13,097 bases of DNA, taken from contig JBHPGW010000071.1 of the NCBI GenBank assembly GCA_042569785.1, positions 1 through 13,097 on the forward strand. Direction: 5' to 3'. Shown here piece after piece: positions 1 through 7,000 of the stretch (the stretch's first letter is position 1; every line of letters begins with the position of its first letter). The stretch comes from JBHPGW01 sp042569785. GTDB taxonomy: Bacteria; Planctomycetota; Phycisphaerae; Sedimentisphaerales; Anaerobacaceae. The position numbers were made by a program, and so were the translations under genes. The notes below the pieces were generated by a model, which was not told where the DNA came from, ran no database searches, and was given only the letters and a program-made list of their open reading frames with translations.

Positions 1-86
1 TATAGAAATGTAAGAAAAAAATTATTTTGTACTTGAGGGATGGCCTCATAACAGTTCACGAAGGACACGAAGGAAAAACAAAGCAA

Positions 87-108
87 CTCCCCGACACGTC
101 GAGGGGGG
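87..108. repeat. Imperfect GC-rich hairpin
   Basis: The C-run at 89-92 and CGAC at 92-95 pair with GTCG at 98-101 and the following G-run, with an A bulge at 102 and a very small loop. It is followed by TAATTAAAATTGTCCGG. Almost the same tail, GAATTAAAGTTGTCCGG, follows the hairpin at 424-444, so the two hairpins and the REPIN-like copies behind them form one larger repeated block. Read leftward, the hairpin is followed by a broken T-rich stretch, a weak terminator at best. Confidence 0.4.
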
Positions 109-140
109 TAATTAAAATTGTCCGGTACATTTTCCAAGTC

Positions 141-239
141 CGCGGAATTATTTAATAAAAGAGATTGGCTAATATGTCATTCCGCACTTGATGCGGAATT
201 CATTTTCTTTACTGGATTCCTGCCTACGCAGGAATGACA
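141..239. repeat. REPIN-like palindromic element, copy 1
   Basis: The core at 175-239 is bounded by perfect 9-bp inverted ends, TGTCATTCC (175-183) and GGAATGACA (231-239). Inside are two perfect 8-bp hairpins: ATTCCGCA/TGCGGAAT (179-186 with 192-199, 5-nt loop) and ATTCCTGC/GCAGGAAT (216-223 with 228-235, 4-nt loop). The homologous block starts at 141, outside the inverted ends. Two REP-type hairpins facing each other is the architecture called REPIN, usually mobilised in trans by a RAYT transposase; no such gene is in the window. The end CGCAGGAATGACAA (227-240) is duplicated in tandem at 246-259. Family membership is inferred from structure. Confidence 0.7.
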
Positions 240-350
240 ACGGGGCGCAGGAATGACAAGGGTGGTAGGCGGCTAAATCCTTCGATGTACTCAGGACAGG
301 ACAGGAATATCGAATATCGAACAAGGAATAACGAATTATGAAGTGGGTAC

Positions 351-373
351 CCCCAAGCAGGCTTGAGAGCTAA
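351..373. repeat. Short palindrome, diverged partner of 598-620
   Basis: CCAAGC and GCTTG arms (354-358 with 361-365) are followed by GAGAGCTAAAC. It is clearly related to the better-paired element at 598-620, whose tail is GGGGGCTAAAC. The outer part of the stem is broken by A-C mismatches, so this copy looks decayed. Both have the CTAA tail seen after other hairpins in this flank. Confidence 0.5.
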
Positions 374-375
374 AC

Positions 376-405
376 AAAAAAAATAACCCTCGGCAGTGCC
401 GAGGG
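376..405 (-). terminator. Intrinsic terminator-like hairpin (distal)
   Basis: Read on the minus strand, an 8-bp perfect GC-rich stem (arms 387-394 and 398-405) with a 3-nt loop is followed by TTATTTTTTTTG, the classic form of a Rho-independent terminator. It lies about 350 nt beyond the epimerase stop and could be a back-up to the terminator at 657-684. On the plus strand the same hairpin is followed by CTAA, as in neighbouring hairpins, so it also belongs to an interspersed repeat family. Confidence 0.5.
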
Positions 406-423
406 CTAACAATTAAAATATTA

Positions 424-444
424 TCCCCTGATCCATTCGGGGGA
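424..444. repeat. Hairpin preceding the REPIN-like copy 2
   Basis: An 8-bp stem with one G-U pair (424-431 with 437-444) and a 5-nt loop. The tail GAATTAAAGTTGTCCGG matches the tail of the hairpin at 87-108, which precedes copy 1 of the REPIN-like element at a similar distance. The stem sequences of the two hairpins differ although the flanks are alike. Confidence 0.5.
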
Positions 445-475
445 ATTAAAGTTGTCCGGCCATAAAATAGCAAAA

Positions 476-575
476 CGCGGAATGATTTAATAAAAGAGAT
501 TGGCTAATATGTCATTCCGCACTTGATGCGGAATCCATTTTTCTTTACTGGATTCCTGCCTTTGCAGGAATGACA
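476..575. repeat. REPIN-like palindromic element, copy 2
   Basis: A direct-orientation copy of the element at 141-239, about 95% identical over about 99 bp. The differences I see are one base near the start, T to C at the BamHI-like ATCC, one inserted T in the T-run, and AC to TT in the second hairpin loop. The core inverted ends are at 510-518 and 567-575. Both 8-bp stems are unchanged and the substitutions fall in loops and spacers, which suggests the hairpins themselves are selected or required for movement. Confidence 0.7.
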
Positions 576-597
576 TTGTAAGGGCAGGATGATTACG

Positions 598-620
598 CCC
601 AAGCGGGCTTGGGGGCTAAA
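598..620. repeat. Short palindrome with CTAA tail
   Basis: CCCAAGC (598-604) pairs with GCTTGGG (607-613) around a 2-nt centre and is followed by GGCTAAA. Related to 351-373. Read leftward it has no T-run close by, so a terminator role is unlikely. Confidence 0.5.
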
Positions 621-623
621 CGA

Positions 624-648
624 CCTGCCGAATGAATCGGCAGGCTAA
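624..648. repeat. Perfect 8-bp hairpin with CTAA tail
   Basis: CCTGCCGA (624-631) pairs perfectly with TCGGCAGG (637-644) across a 5-nt loop, and CTAA follows at 645-648. The stem sequence is unrelated to the neighbouring hairpins; only the hairpin form and the CTAA tail are shared. Read leftward it is followed by TCGTTTAG, a poor T-tract. Confidence 0.5.
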
Positions 649-656
649 GTATAATT

Positions 657-684
657 AAAAAACAACCCCCTACAGTGCAGGGGG
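657..684 (-). terminator. Probable operon terminator
   Basis: On the minus strand, CCCCCT and AGGGGG arms (666-671 and 679-684) with a short loop are followed by TTGTTTTTT (665-657). This is about 75 nt after the epimerase stop codon and is the first terminator-like structure met by transcription leaving the operon. The loop core CACTG is shared with the hairpin at 387-405, so the element may also be a copy of an interspersed repeat that has been recruited. Confidence 0.6.
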
Positions 685-759
685 CTAAAATAAAAATCTG
701 GTTGGTGGTCGGGGGTAAATATTTCGCAATACGCATCACGCTTCATGCGATACGAGATA

Positions 760-1698
760 CTACATAAGATTTTCTCGGTACCAATCTATTGCTTTTTTCA
801 GGCCCTCTTCGAACATTACTACTGGCTCGAATCCTATGGTCTCTTTTGCGAGGCTGATGTCTGCGAAAGAGTGTTTTACGTCGCCGGGGCGTGAATCTAC
901 ATATATTGGTTTTACGTTTTTATCTACGATGTTGTTTATCAGGTCGATTATTTTGTTTACGCTGATGGTGTCGCCGCAGGCTACGTTAATGGTTTGGCCT
1001 GTGGTTTTTTTCGCTCTTGCGGCTAAGAGGTTAGCTTCTACTACGTTGTCGATATATGTGAAGTCTCTTGTCTGTTCGCCGTCGCCGTAAATTGTTGGGG
1101 GCTCGTCTTTTAGAATGCCCATAACGAAGGCTGGTATGGCTGCTGCGTACTGGCTTGTCGGGTCCTGGTATGGGCCGAATACGTTGAAATATCGCAGCGA
1201 GATGGTTTCTAAGCCGAAAACCTTATAAAAGACGGAGCAGTAATGTTCGCCGACGAGTTTTGCGACCGCGTATGGTGAAAGCGGGTTATCTACCATTGTT
1301 TCTACCTTTGGCAGAGTTTCTGAGTCGCCGTAAGCGGATGAGCTTGCGGCGTATACGAATCGTTTCACGCCGGCATCGCGTGCAGCGAGCAGCATTGTAA
1401 AGGTCGCGTCAACGCAGTCACGATGTGTGGCGGCTGGGTTGTCGATACTCTTTGGTACCGATGGCAGAGCGCCCTGGTGGAGGACTATGTCGATATCCTT
1501 TACAGCGGAGTTTGCGACTTGCGTATCGGCCATGTCTGCTTCTACGAATTCGAGTTTATCTATGATGCCCTCCAGGTTGCTCATTTTGCCTGTTGAGAGG
1601 TTGTCGAGTACTCTGACGAAACAGCCTTGCTCGATGAGTTTTCTGCAGATGTTCGAGCCGATAAAGCCGGCACCGCCAGTGACGAGGAATCTATCCAT
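760..1698 (-). CDS. NAD-dependent UDP-sugar 4-epimerase, WbpP-like
   Basis: Extended short-chain dehydrogenase/reductase that should interconvert C4 epimers of a UDP-hexose in the cytoplasm, supplying a precursor for the polysaccharide exported by this operon. Numbering from the upstream ATG at 1713 (317 residues), I see the NAD-binding GGAGFIG at 13-19, SSAYG at 125-129, catalytic YxxxK at Tyr148/Lys152, RYFNVFGP at 174-181, GDGEQTRDFTY at 210-220 and RPGDV at 275-279. The YQDPTSQYAAAIP stretch is typical of WbpP/VipB-type UDP-GlcNAc 4-epimerases. Ser282 aligns with Tyr299 of E. coli GalE, the substrate gate; a small residue there goes with use of N-acetylated sugars. I chose the internal Met6 (1698) because AAAGG lies 7 nt before it and the usual SDR start MDRFLVTGG follows; the upstream ATG has no close ribosome site. 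It is the last gene of the cluster, 57 nt after the kinase-like gene. UDP-Glc/Gal activity remains possible. Confidence 0.88.
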   Translation of the reverse strand: MDRFLVTGGAGFIGSNICRKLIEQGCFVRVLDNLSTGKMSNLEGIIDKLEFVEADMADTQVANSAVKDIDIVLHQGALPSVPKSIDNPAATHRDCVDATFTMLLAARDAGVKRFVYAASSSAYGDSETLPKVETMVDNPLSPYAVAKLVGEHYCSVFYKVFGLETISLRYFNVFGPYQDPTSQYAAAIPAFVMGILKDEPPTIYGDGEQTRDFTYIDNVVEANLLAARAKKTTGQTINVACGDTISVNKIIDLINNIVDKNVKPIYVDSRPGDVKHSFADISLAKETIGFEPVVMFEEGLKKAIDWYRENLM

Positions 1699-1755
1699 AG
1701 TAACGCCTTTCATGAAAATGAAGTAATTATCCTACTGGCGGGTATTATAGCAGTG

Positions 1756-4023
1756 TTATTTGGCATTGGCAAGTTGAAGCTGCTGCTCCTGGTATTTTTC
1801 ATAAGAGTCGAACTGCTCAGCGAAGTATCCGCCTTTCATGGCTTTAACGGCAAAGAGGATACATCCAGGTATGATTGCGTTTACTTCTCGCAGTTCGCGT
1901 ATAGCTCTAAGGGCCGCTCCCCTTCTTGTAGTTGCGGCGTGGAATACCAGGACGGTAGCGTCGACGAATCTTGCCAGAGTTTTAACATCGCTGACCAGCA
2001 GTACGGGCGGGCCGTCAAAAATGATAGTATCGTAATTCTGCTGCTGATGCTTTATGAGTTGCTGCATCGCTTGAGAGCCGAGCAACTCGGCAGGATTGGG
2101 TGGCAGTAAGCCTGAATATATTATGTCGAGGTTTTCGGTGCCGGAAGGCTTAATGACTTCCTGGTAACTGCTCATTCCTGCCAGCAGAGTGCTCAAGCCG
2201 AATTCGTCAGGTTCTTCGTTCGGGTCTTGATCTTTTTGGCCGTTGCGAGAGAAAACTTGAGTTAAGCTGGGCTGCCAGAAATTGGCGTCTATCAGCAGTA
2301 TTCTTTTGTTCTCTGCGGCGAGAGAGATTGCCAGGTTTGAAGCGACGGAAGTTTTTCCGTCACCTGCCATTCCGCTGGTAACAAGCAGTACCTTCATCGA
2401 TCTCTCGTGGAACTGAAACTTTAAGTTGGTTCTGAACCGCCTATACGATTCACTGATAATGGAATATGGCGCTTTGTTGACGACATGGTAGAGATCGACT
2501 CCTTTAAGGTGTCCGTCTTCTTCGGCATCTGGAATAACGCCTAAAAGCGGAATGTGCAGATATCTTCCTATGTCTCTTGGCGTTCTTAGCAGATCATTCA
2601 GCAGTTCGATAAGAAAAGCCAGTCCAACCCCGAGCATAAAGCCAAGCATTGTTCCAGCGGGGACGTAAATTATAAGTTTTGGAGAACTTATTTCGAGTGG
2701 TACCGGCGCTTCACCAACGTTCTTAACTTTGGTGGTATCCGGGTCCTCGCGAATATTCCTCCACTTCGTAATTAGCCCCTTAGTTTCTTCGAGCCTATCT
2801 TTTATTCCATCTCTTACAACTTTTCGCTGCTCATACATTACCCTGGCGATATCGAGTTTGGCTTTTTCGGTATATGCTTCCTCACGCATCTCGTTTAATC
2901 GTTCAAGTTTACCAGTTAAAACAGTTAACTGGTCCTGCACTCCCCGATAGTTTGCCCTTCTTGTCATCTCAGCTAATCTTACCCTGTTTTGCTGTCTTTC
3001 TTCCTCCAGGCCATTTAGGAATTGCTGATAGTCCTTTACCACGCGATGGTTTTCGCCAAATTTGGCAAGCTTGCCTTGAAGAGACGCATTGAGCTCGGTA
3101 ATCCTTCTGGTAAGAGAAAGTATTGTAGGGTCAGTTTCCAACTGTTTTGAGATTTGATCTTCGTCAACAGGCTCAGAGAGCTGTCTTTCGAGAATCATTG
3201 CACTTGAATTTGCCTGATTAACTTCGAGAGTGAGCTCGTTTTGCGAATCATCGAGTTCTGTCAATTTTTCAGTTATTATGTCACGGAAGTTGCGAGCTTC
3301 AAGGTCACCAAAGCCTGAGTTTTTACGAAGCTCTTCCATTGTAAATTCGGCAGATCGTAACTCAGTTTGGAGAGTTTCCTGCTGTGTGGTAAGTACCCCA
3401 AGCTTGCTGTCAACATCTTGTTTTTCTGTTTGTCCCTGTGAACTTATAAACATCCTGAGCATCTCATTTACGATCAGCGCGGCTTCTTCAGGATTGCCAC
3501 ATGTCATTGAGAGTACAACAAACTGACTGTCTCTCTTGGCGTAAGCACCAAATTTTCTCTTGAGATTTTTAAGTGCTCTTTTAATTCGCTCATCTTTAAT
3601 ATCACTGAAACTTTGAAACCACATTGTTTCCTGGACTTTTTCCCTTTTGGTGATCAATTGCATCAGCATGTTCTGTTGTTTTATAAGGGCCGCTATTGAG
3701 ACACGATGGCCATAAAGAATATCTTTATTTGGTGTTCTAGTGCCAATTATACCCGGGTCTTCGATCGCCGGGGGAAGTACCTCTATAATTGTCGTTGCGG
3801 TATATTTCGGGGCATAGCGTCTAACAAGGAACCATCCGACACCTCCAAGCATAATGCCCATAAAAGTCAATGATACTATGAGCAGGATATGCCTTCTGAA
3901 TATTAGGACAATATCCTTTGGAGTCAGTTGTAACTGCGTGGTCTGTGGATTAGGCCTGGGGCCTGATGGCCTTGCCGCATGTCCTGGCGGCATTGGTACT
4001 TGTTTTTGTTCTTGCTCTGCCAT
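1756..4023 (-). CDS. Wzz chain-length determinant fused to BY-kinase-like ATPase
   Basis: Inner-membrane polysaccharide co-polymerase of the Wzc/ExoP/GumC type, expected to set chain length and couple polymerisation to export. The 755 residues begin with a Pro-rich cytoplasmic tail (8-28), then a first membrane helix (about 45-67), a long periplasmic coiled-coil region (about 80-440), a Pro-containing second helix (about 448-475) and a cytoplasmic ATPase domain (about 515-725). The domain has the ExxRxxR oligomerisation motif (Glu525, Arg528, Arg531), Walker A GMAGDGKTS (551-559, Lys557) and Walker B IIFDGPP (667-673, Asp670). Walker A' reads LLIDANFWQP (576-585), whereas BY-kinases normally have DxDxR, so the second Asp and the Arg are lost. 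The C-terminus has three tyrosines (733, 741, 744), a short version of the usual Tyr cluster. AGGTAG lies 6 nt before the ATG. It follows the TPR gene by 26 nt. Kinase activity is uncertain; the co-polymerase role is well supported. Confidence 0.92.
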   Translation of the reverse strand: MAEQEQKQVPMPPGHAARPSGPRPNPQTTQLQLTPKDIVLIFRRHILLIVSLTFMGIMLGGVGWFLVRRYAPKYTATTIIEVLPPAIEDPGIIGTRTPNKDILYGHRVSIAALIKQQNMLMQLITKREKVQETMWFQSFSDIKDERIKRALKNLKRKFGAYAKRDSQFVVLSMTCGNPEEAALIVNEMLRMFISSQGQTEKQDVDSKLGVLTTQQETLQTELRSAEFTMEELRKNSGFGDLEARNFRDIITEKLTELDDSQNELTLEVNQANSSAMILERQLSEPVDEDQISKQLETDPTILSLTRRITELNASLQGKLAKFGENHRVVKDYQQFLNGLEEERQQNRVRLAEMTRRANYRGVQDQLTVLTGKLERLNEMREEAYTEKAKLDIARVMYEQRKVVRDGIKDRLEETKGLITKWRNIREDPDTTKVKNVGEAPVPLEISSPKLIIYVPAGTMLGFMLGVGLAFLIELLNDLLRTPRDIGRYLHIPLLGVIPDAEEDGHLKGVDLYHVVNKAPYSIISESYRRFRTNLKFQFHERSMKVLLVTSGMAGDGKTSVASNLAISLAAENKRILLIDANFWQPSLTQVFSRNGQKDQDPNEEPDEFGLSTLLAGMSSYQEVIKPSGTENLDIIYSGLLPPNPAELLGSQAMQQLIKHQQQNYDTIIFDGPPVLLVSDVKTLARFVDATVLVFHAATTRRGAALRAIRELREVNAIIPGCILFAVKAMKGGYFAEQFDSYEKYQEQQLQLANAK

Positions 4024-4043
4024 TTTTTTACTACCTATTTTTT

Positions 4044-4066
4044 AGAGGCTTAATATGAGAGCCTCT
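4044..4066. other. Intergenic stem-loop at the TPR gene/kinase gene junction
   Basis: AGAGGCT (4044-4050) and AGCCTCT (4060-4066) form a perfect 7-bp stem with a 9-nt loop. In the leftward mRNA it spans the stop codon of the TPR gene and ends about 20 nt before the start of the kinase-like gene, just upstream of its ribosome site. The transcript continues with A residues, not U, so it is not an intrinsic terminator. It might affect mRNA decay or translation of the next gene. Confidence 0.35.
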
Positions 4067-7000
4067 GTATAGCTGATTTTACCAGGTCCATATCTTTGGT
4101 TGACAGTCTTTTGTTACCGAGCTTCTCAGCCTGCTTATAAGCATCTAAGGCCTGAGTTTTGTTTCCAAGTTTTTCCTGTATCATACCGGAATGCATATAT
4201 ACCTCCGGCATCAGCACAGCCTGTTCGTCCGAATAGCCCTGAATTGCCGATTGCATATACTGTCCTGCTTGTTTGTATTTTCCATTTTTGTAGAGCACAT
4301 AAGCATAAGTATCCACAACTGCCGCGTCATCGGGTCTCAATTTCCAGACCTGCTCTGCGTATTCAAGAGCCTTCTCCAGTTTTTCATCATTTTCAGCAAG
4401 TATATATGCGAGGTTATTTAAAACCGTAGTATTGTTCGGCATTTTTTCCAGTAGACTTTCGTGTTCTTCTATCGATTTCTGCAGGTACCCTTTATCGGAC
4501 GTTTTTGTGTAGGCTGATAACAATAAGATCGCCTTTTTCTGTCTGTAACTGGTTATGCCTGGGCTTTGGGGCCCTAATATCTGCATACATTTATCAAGAT
4601 AGCTGATGGCCTTGTTATAATTGGCATTTATCTCTGCGAGATTATACATGGAATAATTTGCGGCAAATGAGTCTGGATTTGTTCGGAGCATTTCCTCACA
4701 AACTAATTGCAGTTCCTGGGGGCCCAATAACCGGTACATTTGCATCATTACAAACGATAAATAGCGATCATCTGTCCCCGCCTTATCGACGGCCTTTCGT
4801 GAGTATGCAATGGCGGATTGCTTGTCTTTTATCTTGACCATTGCTTCGGCCATTCCGATAAAAGCGGTAGGAGCGTACCTGCCATCCGTTTGTTTGCGTG
4901 CCACGTCAAAAAGTTTATTAACTTTTTCGTCCATCATAAGAGCATATAAGTAACCACCAAGAACATCTCTATTGTCGGCCTGCTCGTCTTTGACTTTGTT
5001 CCAGAGTTGTTCATACAAACTCGATGCCCTGTAATAATCTCCTGTTCTCATAGCAAATACAGCAGCTTTTTTGTTCCATAGATGGTTGTCGCTGAATTTG
5101 TCCATAAGGTCATCATAGAGGTTATTAAGATCATTTGTTTTTCCAACTTTTGCGTAAACGTATTCAAGCAATGAGACAGCTTTGGCGTATAACTGGTCTG
5201 CCTGTTTCTGTGAGATGATGTTTCTCAACTCAAGAATAGCGTCCTCATACCGTTCGATCTGAACATAAGCCTTTGCCATGTCGAACCTTGTTGCCGGTCG
5301 ATCCAATATTATTTTACTTGCTTTGAAGTCACTTATCGCCTGTCCATAATCAGCTTTCAAGTAGTTTATTCGCCCTCGAAGCCACCATGCGTATAGATTT
5401 TCCTGGTTATTTTCCAGGCTTAAGTTTATCAGCTTCATCGCCTGGTCTAACTGTCCCTGTTTCATCGCAAGCCAGCCGTCAAACAAGGCTCCGGTTGGGT
5501 CATCAGGATACCTTTCCCTGAAACTTTGCAGCTTTTTTTCTACTTCCTGGATAAGCCCCATATTGAGGAACAACTGTATCTGTGAGAGTTTATTTTGGAC
5601 ACTGTCGTCAGCCGAGATGAGCAAGTCTGTATATTCTTTTATGTCATCTTTGTTGCCGGTTTTTTCGGCGATGATCACAAGACCTTTAATCGCATCGATA
5701 TTTTCAGGGTCATCCTGACGTATCTGTTCGAGAGCTTGTTTTGCTTTAGAATATTGCCCTGAATAAATGTAGTGTACCCATAGAAGTTTTTGATTTTGAC
5801 TTTGCTTGAGCAGTTTTTCAGCTTCCTGGGGTCGATCCGTTTGGCGATAGTACTCGGCGTAACTGTTAAGTACATCTATATTTTGCGGAGCTGCTGCCAT
5901 TGCCAGCTTATAAGCTGATTCAGCAGTATTGAAGAGGAACTCTTTCTTGCGTGGATCGCTTTCTTTTGCAGCTATTCTCATTGCCATTTTTCCCAGCATC
6001 AAAGTATTTTCGAGGCTTGGAAAAGCCTTTTGTAATCTTTGTCGAATCGCCAAAGCTTGTGTCGGTGATTCATCACTTATAAACTCAGCAAAAACACTTG
6101 GCAATGCAGTGTCGGATGGGTTTAGACGAATAGCTCTATACATAGCAGCTTTTGTTTGATCTATCTGTTCGGAAGTTACTTTGTCGCCAAGCATTTGATT
6201 TTGCGCATATAGTGTAACTGCCAACATTTTGGCGGCTGCTCCATTTTCCGGGTTCAGTGTGACAGCTTTTCGGGCATTCTCAACCGCCTGTGTATCATTT
6301 TTTAATGCGTTATAGATAGTGCTTCTTAACATATATCCTTGAGAGAAGATGGGCCTTTGTTTTAAACATTCATCAATCTTTGTCAGTGCATCTTCATATT
6401 GTCCTTTAGTCAAATACAGTTGTGCGGCGAAGAAGTCTCCATTGCATCCGTCGAGGTTTTCTTTTCGAGAAATTTCTATAACTTTTTCAGTCTTTTGCTG
6501 TTCCTTTTTGAACAGTGCCAACTCAAAAAGCTGTGCCGCGGCGAATTTTCGGTATGCAATGGATTCTTCACTGGTATCAACATTGTTGCTGAACAGGTAT
6601 TTTTCATATCCTGCAATCGCCTGGTTTGGTTCGTTATTTCTGCGATAAAAAGCGCTTAACGCCAAAAATCTTTTATCCGGGTCATCGATCTCGGAGAGCA
6701 CCTCTTTTTCTATTTCAGCTTTTCTTTGAGCGGAAATATTGAGAGGGTCAGGCTCATCGAGCATACGTTTGTAAGACAAAGCTTTAGTATTATCAGGGAA
6801 ATATCCCAGATATTTGGCCATCAAAGATTTAGCTTTGCCGATCTGGTTCTGTACTATGTAATAATTACAAAAAGTGTTGATCGGTATTGATCTGAGAAAA
6901 TCCTTGTCAGTTGCATAGACATTTTCCATTTCATCAACTATTCGCTGCATGTAGTTTTTCAATTCATCAGCAGTTAGAGGTTTCCTCTGGAGATTCTCTT

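Larger units (their letters stand above)
1..759. other. Gene-free, repeat-rich flank downstream of the operon
   Basis: No reading frame here looks like a gene. The one frame of about 60 codons (224-412, minus) is built from repeat DNA. The stretch holds two copies of a REPIN-like element, a set of short GC-rich hairpins separated by A/T-rich spacers, and simple-sequence fragments: a cacgaaggacacgaagg type at 57-74, an aggacagg duplication near 293-304, and a cgaatat duplication near 309-321. Two of the hairpins can act as terminators for the leftward operon and are listed separately. A possible gene further left would lie outside the window. Confidence 0.75.

Noticed and set aside
224..412. 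62-codon minus-strand frame in the left flank
   Set aside because: It runs through the REPIN-like end, simple repeats and a terminator-like hairpin; the translation is repeat DNA, not a protein.
141..690. CRISPR array suggested by repeated palindromes
   Set aside because: Repeats are not regularly spaced, the units differ, the spacers are repeat-related and A/T-rich, and no cas gene is present.
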